Source: Clostridia bacterium
GTDB taxonomy: Bacteria > Bacillota > Clostridia > Christensenellales > Aristaeellaceae
Length of the DNA stretch: 62,583 bases
Direction of reading: 5' to 3'
Assembly: GCA_017430225.1 (NCBI GenBank)
Contig: JAFRNK010000111.1
Coordinates: forward strand, 1-62,583
The notes under the pieces are model-generated. The model ran no database searches and was not told where the DNA came from. It saw only the letters and a list, made by a program, of their open reading frames with translations. Positions 18,115-27,086 of the stretch are shown in pieces. Numbering within the stretch: position 1 is the first letter of the stretch; each line of letters opens with the position of its first letter. Made by a program: the position numbers and the translations under genes.

Positions 18115-20955
18115 ATGAGAATTGACCTGACCTGTCCGGTTGAGCTGTGGCATTTCAGAATGCCGACGGCTGAATCGCCGTTCTGCACGGTCCAGTTATA
18201 TAATCTGTCCGAAAAGACGGTCGTCAGTATCCAGGCGTGCTACCTGTGCTATGACGCTAACGGCGAGCAGACCGCCCGCCACGTGGAGCGCGTGCAGGGC
18301 CTGGAAGCGCCGACCCGCTGCGCGTTTGAGATGTCCGTCCGCGTAGAGGAAGGCATCGACGCCAGCGGCATGGAGCTGCTGATCGAGAAGGTCTGGTTTG
18401 ACGACGGCACCGTATGGCGCCGCGGCGCGACGCACATGACGGAATATGCTCTGCCCGCGCCGCCGGATCCCAAGCGCCTGGCCATCCTGCGCGAACTCGC
18501 CGGCGCGGACGCGTCGGTCTGCCCCTCCGACCAGGGCACGGTGTGGATCTGCGTCTGCGGACGGCCGAATCCCGCGGGTATGGAAATCTGCTCCCGCTGC
18601 CTGCGCGCCAAGCACGCCGTATTTACCAACTACAATGAGTCTGTGATCGAAAAGATCTGCTCCGAGCGCGAATCGGACGAGGAAGAAAAGGCGCGCATCG
18701 CCCACGAAGAACAGAAACAGAAGGACGACGAAGACAAGAAGAAGAAGCAGGTCAAACACCGCCGTAACAAGCGCATCCTGATCACCCTGATCTGCCTGCT
18801 CCTGGCCGCCGCGATCGGATTCGGCGGATACTTCTACGTATTGCCCTGGTACCGCTACACGATGGCGGAGCGGGAGCTGGACAACCTGAATTACGCGTCC
18901 GCGCGGCAGTCTTTCCTCGAGCTCGGGGATTACTCGAACGCCGCGGAAATGGTGAAGGAATGCGACTACCGCGAGGCGCAGGCCGCGCTGGCGGGCGACA
19001 CTTATACCTCTCTCCGCGCCGCGCAGGACAGTTTTGACGCGCTGGGCGGCTACAAGGACAGCGCGGATCTCGCGAAGGAAGCGCGCTACAAGCAGGCGCA
19101 GAAACGCCTGAACGCCGGGGAATACGACACGGCGTACGCGATTTTCGGCGAGACGGCCGGCTACAAGGACAGCAATGAGAAGCAGCTCCTGTGCGTATAC
19201 CAGCGCGCGAAGCGCAATATGGACGCGGGAGATTACGAAAAAGCGCGGGAAGACTTCCTGACGCTGGGCAATTATGAAGACGCCGCGACGCAGGCGGACG
19301 AGTGCCTGTACATCCCCGCCCTGTCGGCGCTGGCGGACGCGCGTCCCGAGGACGCCATCGAGCCGCTGCTCACCCTGGGCAATTACCGCAACAGCGCGAT
19401 CCGGCTGAAGGAAGCGTACTACGGCGTGGGCAACCAGCTGTTTGACCAGGGCCGGTACGAGGAAGCTGCGGAATACTTCCTGCTGGCCGACGATTATATG
19501 GACGCCTACCGCCTGGCCACCCGCTGCCTGTACCAGCCCGCGGTGGAGGCGATGGACGAAGGCCGCTATCTCGAAGCGGCGGAGATGTTTGAAAAGATCG
19601 TCACCTTTGAGGATTCCGAGAAGCTGATGAAGCAGTGCTACCTGAACGCCGCGCTGCAGAAGATCGAAGAGGGCGAGTATGCCGAGGCCGAGGAACTGCT
19701 GACCAAGGCCGGGGACATCGAAGGCGTGGAAGACGCCCGCAAGGAGACCGTCTACAAACCCGCCATGGCGCTCATGGAAGCGGAAGAATACGAGAGCGCC
19801 CGCGAACAGTTCCTGACCATCGCCGGTTACAAGGACGTGGACGAGTACCTGACGGAGATCAACTACCGGCTGGGCCTCAAGGCGTTTGAGGAGAAGGATT
19901 ACGAGCTGGCGGTCAATCTGTTCACGGACGCGGCTGACTTTGCGGACAGCGGGGAAAAGCTGAACGAGGCGCGGTATTATTACGCGCAGCAGCTGCTGGA
20001 CCAGAACAAGCCGGTCCAGGCGGCGGAACTGCTGACCCTGCTGGGCGATTACGAGGACAGCGCCACTTTCCGCGAGCAGGCGATCTACGCGCAGGCACAG
20101 GCCGCGATGGCGGAAGAGCGCTGGGCGGACGCGCACGCGCTGCTCGAACAGATCCCGGAATACGCCTATACGAGTGAAAGCCTGCGCGAAAGCGCCTACC
20201 AGGAAGCCATGGCGGCCCTGAACGAGGGCGACGACCAGCGCGCCTACGAGCTGCTTGGGACCGTCCGGGATTACAAGGACGCGGAAGATATCTACAATGA
20301 GCTGGCTTACCGGATCGCGACCGCGGAAAAGGAAGCGGGCAACCTGAGCGGGGCGGCGGAAATCTTCAACACCATCGGCGATTACAAGGACGCGACCGAG
20401 CAGGCCGAGACGAGTTACGACGACTACTATCAGGACGCTTACGATGCCGCGAAGAAGGCGGCCGGGGAGCGGAAATGGGCGGAAGTCATCGCGGCGCTGG
20501 ATGGGCTGGACCTGAACACCGCGAGCACGAAGTACGCGGACCTAAAGGACATCTGGCAGGAAGCGGCCTATGAGTACGCCGAGCAGCTCTACAACAGCGA
20601 CAAGCCTTACGAGGCCTATGCTTATTACACCCAGCTGCTGGACTATAAGGACGTCGCCAGCAAGAAGATCACGCGCCGCGCCTACCAGGTGATCGGCGTA
20701 TGGCAGACCTCCCGCGGCGACAAGTTCGTCTTCAACAGCGACGGCACCTGTGAAATCAACGGAAAGTCGCAGTACTACACGGTCAAGAACTGGTCCCTGC
20801 GCACGGGCAATGCCGCCAACGACCTGGACACCATGTACCGCATCCTTTCGATCAACAACACGGCGACGCGCATGTCGCTGCGCGTGACCAAGGGCAGCAA
20901 CCCGGGCAAGAACTACGCGCTTGTCCGCCAGACGGAAGAAGCCGGAGAAGAATAA
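18115..20955 (+). CDS. Zinc-ribbon, single-span membrane protein with about 16 TPR-like repeats
   Basis: A 946-residue protein. Residues 1-140 are a beta-rich domain. Residues 146-162 are a CxC...CxxC zinc ribbon (Cys146, 148, 159, 162). A charged Lys/Glu stretch (about 180-218) precedes one membrane span (about 219-240). The rest to residue 850 is a tandem array of units of about 36-38 residues with the pattern G-x-Y-x-x-A-x-x-x-F-x-x-L-G-x-Y-x-D-A, a TPR-like alpha-solenoid. The C-terminal 90 residues (GVWQTSRGDKFVFNSDGTCEI) look like a small beta domain. By topology the zinc ribbon is cytoplasmic and the repeats outside. It may be a scaffold; function unknown. ATG follows GGAGG at 18103-18107. 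Confidence 0.82.
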   Translation: MRIDLTCPVELWHFRMPTAESPFCTVQLYNLSEKTVVSIQACYLCYDANGEQTARHVERVQGLEAPTRCAFEMSVRVEEGIDASGMELLIEKVWFDDGTVWRRGATHMTEYALPAPPDPKRLAILRELAGADASVCPSDQGTVWICVCGRPNPAGMEICSRCLRAKHAVFTNYNESVIEKICSERESDEEEKARIAHEEQKQKDDEDKKKKQVKHRRNKRILITLICLLLAAAIGFGGYFYVLPWYRYTMAERELDNLNYASARQSFLELGDYSNAAEMVKECDYREAQAALAGDTYTSLRAAQDSFDALGGYKDSADLAKEARYKQAQKRLNAGEYDTAYAIFGETAGYKDSNEKQLLCVYQRAKRNMDAGDYEKAREDFLTLGNYEDAATQADECLYIPALSALADARPEDAIEPLLTLGNYRNSAIRLKEAYYGVGNQLFDQGRYEEAAEYFLLADDYMDAYRLATRCLYQPAVEAMDEGRYLEAAEMFEKIVTFEDSEKLMKQCYLNAALQKIEEGEYAEAEELLTKAGDIEGVEDARKETVYKPAMALMEAEEYESAREQFLTIAGYKDVDEYLTEINYRLGLKAFEEKDYELAVNLFTDAADFADSGEKLNEARYYYAQQLLDQNKPVQAAELLTLLGDYEDSATFREQAIYAQAQAAMAEERWADAHALLEQIPEYAYTSESLRESAYQEAMAALNEGDDQRAYELLGTVRDYKDAEDIYNELAYRIATAEKEAGNLSGAAEIFNTIGDYKDATEQAETSYDDYYQDAYDAAKKAAGERKWAEVIAALDGLDLNTASTKYADLKDIWQEAAYEYAEQLYNSDKPYEAYAYYTQLLDYKDVASKKITRRAYQVIGVWQTSRGDKFVFNSDGTCEINGKSQYYTVKNWSLRTGNAANDLDTMYRILSINNTATRMSLRVTKGSNPGKNYALVRQTEEAGEE

Positions 20956-20957
20956 GC

Positions 20958-22154
20958 ATGCCGCAGGCACTGCAGAACTGGTTTGCCCCTTACAGAGGGG
21001 ATATTGACGAAAAACACCTGGACGTCCTCGACGGCGTCCGGGTGCTTCTTAGTTTTATTGTCGGCTGGTACCACATCTGGCAGCAGAGCTGGCTCATGCC
21101 CATCGGAGTGATCGGCGGGGTCTATGTGAACCTCGACTACATCCCCCGCAGCGGTTACGCGGCGGTGGACGGGTTGATCTTCCTGAGCGGGCTGCTGATG
21201 TTCCTGCCTTACGCGGGCACGGAGCGCTCGCCCCGGCCGCTGCAGTATTACCGGAGGCGGCTGATCCGCATCGCGCCGGCGTACGTGCTGGCGATCGTGG
21301 TCTCCTTCTTTCTGGACGCGCTGCCGGCGCACCGATACGCCACCGTGTGGGAGGCCGTGCGCGACCTGCTGGCGCACTTTACCTTTACGCACACCCTGTT
21401 CCCGTTTTCCTATACGGGTTCGCCGCTGAACGGCGTATTGTGGACGCTGGCGGTGGAAATGCAGGCTTACCTACTCTTCCCGTGGGTCTGCCGGCTGTAC
21501 CAGAAGCGCCCCGTACTGACCGGCGCGGGCATGCTGGCGATCGCGTTCGGCTACCGCTATTATGTGAGCGGGCTGGAGGATACCGCGCTGCTGATCAACC
21601 AGCTGCCGGCGTTCCTGGACATCTATCTGTTCGGGTTCGTTTCCGCCGGCGCGATCGTGGCGCTCCGGCAGCGGCTCCGCGGGGAGAACAATACGGAAAA
21701 GCTGTTCTTTACGATCCTCCTGGTGTTGGCAGGCGCGATGTACCTGCAGCTGATGAAGGGCCAGGCCGCAGAGAACGGCATCGAAAACATCCGACTGGGG
21801 CAGATGGACCGGCGGTTCATGATCGGCGCGGCGCTGAGCGTATTCTCCGTCAGCGCGTGTTTTTCCCTGCCGGCGGTGCGCTTCCTGCTGGGCAACCGGC
21901 TGATGCGCTTCCTCTCCGTCCTGTCCTACGAGTTCTACATCTGGCACCAGAACCTGGCTGTACACCTCAAGGAGTGGAAACTGATCCCGTCCGTCTCCGA
22001 AACCCCCTGGTACGACGGCGAGACCGCCTGGCAGTGGCCTTATACGATCTGCTGCTTCCTGCTCCCGCTGATCCTTGCGGTCGTCTTGACATACGGATAT
22101 GAAAGGCCGGTGAAGAGGTGGCTGGAGAAGAGGGAAAGCAGGAATTGTCATTGA
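20958..22154 (+). CDS. Membrane acyltransferase, acyltransferase-3 (OafA/YrhL) family
   Basis: A 398-residue integral membrane protein with about ten hydrophobic segments. The early motif GWYHIWQQSW holds the family histidine, and YYRRRLIRIAPAYVLAI (about residues 97-113) with the preceding GLIFLSGLLMFLP matches the acyltransferase-3 fold that transfers acetyl or other acyl groups to surface sugars. It begins two bases after the stop of the TPR protein, so the two are in one transcript and may work on the same envelope structure. The acceptor is unknown. Confidence 0.88.
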   Translation: MPQALQNWFAPYRGDIDEKHLDVLDGVRVLLSFIVGWYHIWQQSWLMPIGVIGGVYVNLDYIPRSGYAAVDGLIFLSGLLMFLPYAGTERSPRPLQYYRRRLIRIAPAYVLAIVVSFFLDALPAHRYATVWEAVRDLLAHFTFTHTLFPFSYTGSPLNGVLWTLAVEMQAYLLFPWVCRLYQKRPVLTGAGMLAIAFGYRYYVSGLEDTALLINQLPAFLDIYLFGFVSAGAIVALRQRLRGENNTEKLFFTILLVLAGAMYLQLMKGQAAENGIENIRLGQMDRRFMIGAALSVFSVSACFSLPAVRFLLGNRLMRFLSVLSYEFYIWHQNLAVHLKEWKLIPSVSETPWYDGETAWQWPYTICCFLLPLILAVVLTYGYERPVKRWLEKRESRNCH

Positions 22155-22159
22155 ACTCA

Positions 22160-22188
22160 TTGCGCTGTCATCGAGTTTTTATTATAAT
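22160..22188 (+). promoter_or_regulatory. Promoter for the PPOX-type gene
   Basis: TTGCGC (22160-22165), 17 bases, TATAAT (22183-22188). Confidence 0.65.
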
Positions 22189-22225
22189 ACACATACACAA
22201 TTGATCAAGAAAAGGAGGCTATCAA

Positions 22226-22627
22226 ATGAGCAGTATTGAAAAAGTCTATCAGTTTCTGGAAGAAGCGCAGACCTACTATCTGGCGACGGTCGAAGGGGAT
22301 CAGCCGCGGGTGAGGCCCTTCGGAACGGCGCTGCTGTACGAAGGCAAGCTCTACATCCAGACCGGCAAGGTGAAGCCGGTTTCCAAACAGATCGCGGCGA
22401 ATCCGAAAGTCGAGATCTGTGCGTTCAAGGACGGCACATGGCTGCGGCTCGCCGGTGAGCTGGTGAACGATGACCGTCGCGAGGCCAAGGCCGCCATGCT
22501 GGACAAGATGCCCTCACTGAAGGCGATGTACAGCGCGGACGACGACAACACGCAGGTGCTGTATTTCAAAAACGCCACGGCGACCTTCAGTTCGTTCACG
22601 GCTGCGCCGGAAACAGTGTCATTCTGA
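22226..22627 (+). CDS. Pyridoxamine 5'-phosphate oxidase-like flavin protein
   Basis: A 133-residue split-barrel protein of the PNPOx-like family (FMN-binding general stress type). Visible family elements: TYYLATVEGDQPRVRPFGTAL near the N-terminus, LYIQTGKVKPVSKQI and NPKVEICAF. Members bind FMN or F420/heme; the true substrate is unknown and it is too short to be the vitamin B6 oxidase. Ribosome site AAAAGGAGG 8 bases before ATG. It is monocistronic, with promoter 22160-22188 and terminator 22669-22717. Confidence 0.88.
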   Translation: MSSIEKVYQFLEEAQTYYLATVEGDQPRVRPFGTALLYEGKLYIQTGKVKPVSKQIAANPKVEICAFKDGTWLRLAGELVNDDRREAKAAMLDKMPSLKAMYSADDDNTQVLYFKNATATFSSFTAAPETVSF

Positions 22628-22668
22628 GTAAGAAGGAAAAAGGCAAAAAGAATAAGGTTCGATTATAG

Positions 22669-22717
22669 CAAAAACTGCCGGGAAGGGCCGTAAGGCTTTG
22701 ACCGGCAGTTTTTATTT
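22669..22717 (+). terminator. Intrinsic terminator
   Basis: AAAAACTGCCGG (22670-22681) pairs with CCGGCAGTTTTT (22702-22713), followed by TATTT. Confidence 0.85.
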
Positions 22718-22866
22718 GGGCAACTGTTAACGAATTGTGAAGTTGGGGTCATCAATTGTTCCATCTTGATCGGCAGTGAGCAAAAACGCGATCAATCGGC
22801 GAAAACGGCTGATAATACATCAGAAAACGATCATCATTCACCGCGTTTTCGCGGTTCAGATTGTCC

Positions 22867-22896
22867 TTGCCAGAGAGGTTTTCCGCGGCTTATAAT
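22867..22896 (+). promoter_or_regulatory. Promoter for the HTH/ArpU-like gene pair
   Basis: TTGCCA (22867-22872), 18-base spacer, TATAAT (22891-22896), 41 bases before the start codon. Confidence 0.6.
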
Positions 22897-22936
22897 CATC
22901 CCGCAACCCCGGGGAAAAACGCGAAAGGAAGTGACG

Positions 22937-23380
22937 ATGATGTATTTGGCATACCCCGCGCCGGACGATGAAGAGCAGGCGCGGAGCGTGGAACCGCTGC
23001 AGGCGCATATCCGCCTGGCGATTGAAATGGAACCCAGGCGGTTCATGATGAAACGGCGCGGGAAGATCCGGCGTCTCCCGCCTGCGAGGAAGGGTTCGAA
23101 CGATCCCCTGCGGCTGGTCCGGCGGAAGAGTGCACAGCCCCGGGCGATCAAAGCGCCCGCGGCGCTTTCGGGAGGGTATGAACCGGAACGCCTGCTGCGC
23201 GACGCGCTCAGCGAGGCGCGCAGGCACGGGATGACGCTGGATATCCTGGCGGAGAGGGTCGGGCTGTCGGAAAGGACGCTCCGCCGGCGGCTGAAAACGC
23301 CGGAAGTACTGCCGCTGGGCGAATACTGCAGGATCATACAGGCAGCGCAAGGAGAGTGCGATGGAAAGAAAAACCCTTGA
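22937..23380 (+). CDS. Small HTH protein, phage-regulator-like
   Basis: A 147-residue basic protein. The N-terminal 85 residues have no recognisable fold. Residues about 95-135 form a helix-turn-helix of the Cro/XRE type (LDILAERVGLSERTLRRRLKTPE followed by LGEYCRIIQAAQ). The start at 22937 (MMYLAY) follows AAAGGAAGTGA. The stop lies 20 bases inside the following gene. The pair HTH plus ArpU-like is common in Firmicute phages at the end of the replication module; here no other phage gene is adjacent. Confidence 0.65.
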   Translation: MMYLAYPAPDDEEQARSVEPLQAHIRLAIEMEPRRFMMKRRGKIRRLPPARKGSNDPLRLVRRKSAQPRAIKAPAALSGGYEPERLLRDALSEARRHGMTLDILAERVGLSERTLRRRLKTPEVLPLGEYCRIIQAAQGECDGKKNP

Positions 23381-23867
23381 ACAAAAACTGTGGCGCTACC
23401 GTTCGGACAAGGCCCGGGCGGAGTACCTGCGCCGCTACATCCCGCTCATGGAAAAACGCCTCGCAGAGCTGAAGGAGGAAGCCTTCCAGAGCATCGGCAA
23501 AGCGCTGCCGCCGGACGCGGTGCGTACGGCTTCCGGGCCGGGTGATCCCACGGCGCTGCTGGGGATGCGCGCCGCGGAGGACGCGCTGACGGAAGAGATG
23601 CGCCTCTTCCGCAACCGGCTGTGGATGCTGAGGCGGGAAAGCGCGTCGCTCGACGCGCAGCTCGCGCTGACGGACTGCCTGCTTTCGTCTCTGACAGACG
23701 AGAGCCGGTACCTGCTGACGGAACGGTATATCAAGCACCTGAGCTGGCCGGAACTGGCCAGGCGCTACGCGAAGCATTATCACGTGGATTATACCCCGCT
23801 GACCCTGCGCCGCCGCAGCGCGCAGGCGCTGGACGCGCTTTGCGGGACGTGCGAGATGGCAGGATAA
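23361..23867 (+). CDS. ArpU/RinA-like phage transcriptional regulator
   Basis: A 168-residue helical protein. The first 120 residues are a charged coiled region; the C-terminal part LTDESRYLLTERYIKHLSWPELARRY (about 111-137) resembles sigma-70 region 4 and the ArpU family of late-gene regulators of Firmicute phages. Ribosome site AAGGAG 6 bases before ATG; start overlaps the HTH gene by 20 bases. It is followed immediately by repeat family A copy 2. Assignment to ArpU is by pattern and not by a full alignment. Confidence 0.6.
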   Translation: MERKTLEQKLWRYRSDKARAEYLRRYIPLMEKRLAELKEEAFQSIGKALPPDAVRTASGPGDPTALLGMRAAEDALTEEMRLFRNRLWMLRRESASLDAQLALTDCLLSSLTDESRYLLTERYIKHLSWPELARRYAKHYHVDYTPLTLRRRSAQALDALCGTCEMAG

Positions 23868-23890
23868 TCGTAAAATCGAAGTAAAAGAAT

Positions 23891-24173
23891 AAGGGGATGT
23901 TGCAGAAGATAATATGCAACATCCGCTTTCTTTCCAATGTATATCGATTTTCTGTATATCGATTTTCCAAATGGATTGTGCAACAAAGAGTATAGGGCAA
24001 TCGGGAAACTCCGGGAGGTTTGGAGGGGCCGCAGCCACTCCAAGTATAATCCGCAGCAGCGACATGTGCGGTGCGAGGAGCATTTTTGCGAAGCAGAGCT
24101 TGCCCTGCGAGAGCAAAAATGCTTTCCTTGCACCTTTTCCGCCCGGGAGTCCCGAAGGGACGAGAGGAAAAGG
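23891..24173 (-). repeat. Dispersed structured repeat, family A, copy 2
   Basis: This is the inverted counterpart of 1-266. The same hairpins are present: the GGGGATGTTGC/GCAACATCC end hairpin, the long stem around the GCATTTTTGC/GCAAAAATGC arms, and TGGAG-GGC/GCC-CTCCA with changes that keep pairing possible (a G-T pair). It separates the convergent ArpU-like gene and the AraC-type gene. To its right (24174-24228) are two more short hairpins, GATCAAAT/ATTTGATC and GGGTTGT/ACAACCC. Confidence 0.75.
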
Positions 24174-24228
24174 TGTTCTGTCGATCAAATGGAGTATCTA
24201 TTTGATCGAAGGGGTTGTGCAACAACCC

Positions 24229-25170
24229 TTAATTTTCCGCTTCTTTGGCGTGGAAGATCGGCATGTTGATGTCCGCATTGACCATGGTGCCGTAGATGGC
24301 GCGGAACTGGGTGGGGGTGCATTTCTTCTGCTCCCGGAACACGCGGTTGAAGGTGGCGACGCTGCCGAAGCCGGAGGACTGCGCGATTTCGTGGATCGGC
24401 TGGATGGTGCGGATCAGCAGGTTGGACGCCGCGTTCAGGCGCTTGACCAGCAGGTATTCCGAGAAGGAGACACCGGCGAATTCCTTGAAGACGCGGGAGA
24501 AATAATACTTGGAGAAGCCCGCGAACGCCGCCGCGTCGGAAAGGCAGATATCGTCCATATAATGCTCGGAAATGTAGGTCATGACGCTGTTCATGATCTC
24601 GGGATCGATGCGCTTGCGGGCAGCGGGGGTGTGCGGGGCGGCCGTGTCCAGGTACTGCCGGCCCAGCAGGGCGTAGACCTGCATCAGGTAAGCGTAGCAC
24701 TGGGTATTCCACATGGATTTTTTCTGGAAATAGCAGTCGATAGCTTCCATCAGCTGATGGCAGACCTGTTCGCGCAGGTCTGTTTTGTCCTGCAGATAGA
24801 TCGGGTGCTGCGTCATGAAGCTGACCTGCGGCATATCCTGGAGCGTATAGAGCGGGCTTGGCTCGAACAGCAGCAGGTAGCGCAGGGTATCGTCCGTTTC
24901 CGTCAGCGCGTGCGGGCAGCCCGAGGGGATGAAGAGGATCTGCCCCGGCTGGACGCGGTAGGTCTGGTCGGGCAGCTGATAAATGGCAGTGCCGCGCTGT
25001 AGCAGGATGACTTCGATGGCGGAATGGACGTGGTTGTCGTAATGCCCCGCGACGTCGGACGCCCAGATGCGGACAGACGAATGCTCCCGATAGGTGATGT
25101 ATTCCTGCTTTCCGTGCAGGATGCGGAACCCGTCCGGGAAACGGCTGTTGTCAGTAGTTTCGTTTGCCAT
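24229..25170 (-). CDS. AraC-family transcriptional regulator
   Basis: A 313-residue regulator. Residues about 25-110 form a cupin-type sensor (HYDNHVHSAIEVILLQRGTAIYQL, then VQPGQILFIPSGCPHAL). The C-terminal 100 residues have the two AraC helix-turn-helix motifs (LSDAAAFAGFSKYYFSRVFKE and IHEIAQSSGFGSVATFNRVFRE). It should respond to a sugar or related metabolite. The target is not evident; the next gene on the right is carA, transcribed away from it across a 597-base gap. Start at 25170 with AAAGG 11 bases before it. Confidence 0.92.
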   Translation of the reverse strand: MANETTDNSRFPDGFRILHGKQEYITYREHSSVRIWASDVAGHYDNHVHSAIEVILLQRGTAIYQLPDQTYRVQPGQILFIPSGCPHALTETDDTLRYLLLFEPSPLYTLQDMPQVSFMTQHPIYLQDKTDLREQVCHQLMEAIDCYFQKKSMWNTQCYAYLMQVYALLGRQYLDTAAPHTPAARKRIDPEIMNSVMTYISEHYMDDICLSDAAAFAGFSKYYFSRVFKEFAGVSFSEYLLVKRLNAASNLLIRTIQPIHEIAQSSGFGSVATFNRVFREQKKCTPTQFRAIYGTMVNADINMPIFHAKEAEN

Positions 25171-25681
25171 AGAAACCAGCCTTTCACTTTCTCAAATATT
25201 GTTAATTATGCCAATTATACGTATAAGCAACAATGTAAAATTGGGTATACAGTACTCGCGGCTTGCGGGGAATATGATCATTCGTTGCTCCGCAAAAGGA
25301 GACTCAATGGTCGGCAATTGCGCTTTATCAAAGTAAAGAAGCCGGAAAATAACGATAATTCGCCATTTTAACGCCTGAAAACGCGAAAAAGCCAGGATGT
25401 ATAAATTGGTATCCGAAGAGTTGAATACGGCACGCGGATCCGCTGGCTGACGAGCCTATTATATCAAAATAAGCTGAAAAAACAAGAACTTTTCAGAATT
25501 GAGACAACTTCTGCGCAGGACAGCACGAATAATGATCACCTGATCTGCGCGGACCAGACACAAAAACAGAGCAGCAACAGATGTATAAAAATGCGCATAA
25601 AGTGATGTCGGAGAATGTGAACGGCGGATTGCAGGAAAACCGCCAAACCCCCGCAGTCATTGCCTTTTTATCGTACTTTAA
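25171..25681. other. Gene-free AT-rich interval
   Basis: About 510 bases between the divergent AraC-type gene and the carA promoter. A possible AraC-gene promoter (TTGTTG, 17 bases, CATAAT on the minus strand) lies close to 25200-25230. GCCAG and CTGGC at about 25391 and 25442 could close a loose hairpin. I recognise no riboswitch, RNA gene or convincing reading frame. Confidence 0.4.
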
Positions 25682-25740
25682 TTGCCAAACCATCGGATAT
25701 CATGTAAAATAGGCGCGCGAAGGGTTTGGCCTTTGCGCGC
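25682..25740 (+). promoter_or_regulatory. carA promoter with 5'-terminal hairpin
   Basis: TTGCCA (25682-25687), 17 bases, TAAAAT (25705-25710). The predicted transcript would begin almost exactly at a hairpin GCGCGCGAAGG/CCTTTGCGCGC (25713-25740, one G-U pair). There is no U-tract, so it is not a terminator; a 5' mRNA-stabilising stem or a protein-binding leader are possible. Confidence 0.65.
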
Positions 25741-25767
25741 TATTCATGTGGATTGATGAGGATTGTC

Positions 25768-26826
25768 ATGGCTAAAACAGCTTATCTTGTATTGAGCAAC
25801 GGCGCCGTGTTTAAGGGCCGCCGGATTGGCGCGGAAGTCGACCGGATCGGGGAACTGGTGTTCACCACCGGCATGGAAGGCTATATCGAGACCCTGACCG
25901 ACCCGAGCTATTACGGGCAGATCGTGACCCAGTCATTCCCCCTGATCGGGAATTACGGGATTATCGAGGAGGATTTCGAGGGCGAGAGCGCGCTCTTCGG
26001 CTACGTATGCCGGGAGATTTCGGATACGCCCTCCAATTTCCGGTGCCAGTATACGGTGGACGAGTACCTGCGCCGCAAAGGCATCCCCGGCATCGTGGGG
26101 GTGGATACGCGGCAGATTGTGCGCATCACCCGTGAAGAGGGCGTCATGAACGCCGTCATCTGCAGCAGCGTGCCGGAAGACCTGAGCGCTATCCGCAACT
26201 ACGCTGTGGTAAACGCCGTGAAGAGCGTGACCTGCGCCGCGCCGGCGGACTGGCCCGCGGAGGGGGAACAGAAACACCGCGTGACCCTGATCGACTACGG
26301 CATGAAGCGCAACATCGTGCGCAGCCTGCAGTGCCGAGGCTGCGCGGTGCACGTAGTGCCGGCGGACACGCTCGCCGAGAAGGTCCTCGCGGAGGATCCG
26401 GACGGGATCATGCTCTCCAACGGCCCGGGCGACCCGAAGGAGAACGTCGGCCCCATCGCTGAACTCAAAAAGCTCATCGGGAAGAAGCCGGTCTTCGGCA
26501 TTTGCCTGGGCCACCAGCTGACCGCGCTGGCCCTGGGCGGGGATACCGTCAAGCTCAAGTACGGCCACCGCGGCGGCAACCAGCCCGTGCGGGAACTCGG
26601 AACCGGCCGCACCTGGATCACCAGCCAGAACCACGGCTACGCGGTGGTGGCGGACAGCCTGAAGGGCGTGGGCGAGGAGTCTTTTGTGAACGCCAATGAC
26701 GGCTCCTGCGAAGGCATGCGCTATCCCGGCCTGAATTGCCTGACGGTGCAGTTCCATCCCGAAGCCTGCTCTGGGCCGAAGGACACGGGATTCCTGTTCG
26801 ACAGGTTTATGGAAATGATGAAATAG
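25768..26826 (+). CDS. carA: Carbamoyl-phosphate synthase small (glutaminase) subunit
   Basis: CarA hydrolyses glutamine and passes ammonia to CarB for carbamoyl phosphate, used in pyrimidine and arginine synthesis. The 352-residue protein has the N-terminal CarA domain (TTGMEGYIETLTDPSY) and a class I glutamine amidotransferase with GICLGHQL (nucleophile Cys) and the FHPEACSGP block. The start at 25768 (MAKTAY) follows GAGGA; the frame continues 14 codons upstream without a better site. It is separated from carB by a 1-kb ATPase gene, which is unusual because carA and carB are normally adjacent. Confidence 0.96.
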   Translation: MAKTAYLVLSNGAVFKGRRIGAEVDRIGELVFTTGMEGYIETLTDPSYYGQIVTQSFPLIGNYGIIEEDFEGESALFGYVCREISDTPSNFRCQYTVDEYLRRKGIPGIVGVDTRQIVRITREEGVMNAVICSSVPEDLSAIRNYAVVNAVKSVTCAAPADWPAEGEQKHRVTLIDYGMKRNIVRSLQCRGCAVHVVPADTLAEKVLAEDPDGIMLSNGPGDPKENVGPIAELKKLIGKKPVFGICLGHQLTALALGGDTVKLKYGHRGGNQPVRELGTGRTWITSQNHGYAVVADSLKGVGEESFVNANDGSCEGMRYPGLNCLTVQFHPEACSGPKDTGFLFDRFMEMMK

Positions 26827-26953
26827 AAAAAGTAAGAAGCAGGAATTGAAGGTATCGGGAATAAATCATAAGGAATAAGGATTTTACTTTTGATTTTATG
26901 ATAAATTGTGGATTCTGCAATAGTTTTGCTATCTTTAAAAACGCTTTCGTACC

Positions 26954-26982
26954 TTGACAAAACAGTAAACGAACAGTAAAAT
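26954..26982 (+). promoter_or_regulatory. Promoter of the ATPase gene, overlapped by iterons
   Basis: TTGACA (26954-26959), exactly 17 bases, TAAAAT (26977-26982). The first CAGTAAA lies in the spacer and the second overlaps the -10 box, so anything binding the repeats should block RNA polymerase. Confidence 0.8.
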
Positions 26983-27056
26983 ATTTCAGGACAGTAAACG
27001 GACAGTAAAGAATTTTGAAACAGTAAACGAACAGTAAAAGATTTTTGAACAGTAAA
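26963..27056 (+). repeat. Iteron-like direct repeats (29-bp period)
   Basis: The heptamer CAGTAAA occurs seven times, at 26963, 26974, 26992, 27003, 27021, 27032 and 27050. Spacing alternates 11 and 18 bases, giving a strict 29-bp tandem unit made of two heptamers one helical turn apart. The unit is CAGTAAACGAACAGTAAA plus 11 AT-rich bases. It spans the ATPase promoter and ends 30 bases before the start codon. Confidence 0.9.
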
Positions 27057-27086
27057 ACGGAACGCGGTGAATTCAAGGAGGGTCTG

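Noticed and set aside
25713-25740. Intrinsic terminator upstream of carA
   Set aside because: The hairpin has no T-tract and is followed by ordinary sequence and the ribosome site.
26963-27056. CRISPR array
   Set aside because: The repeats are only 7 bases (29-bp period), have AT-rich non-unique spacers, and no cas gene is near; the geometry is that of iterons or operators.
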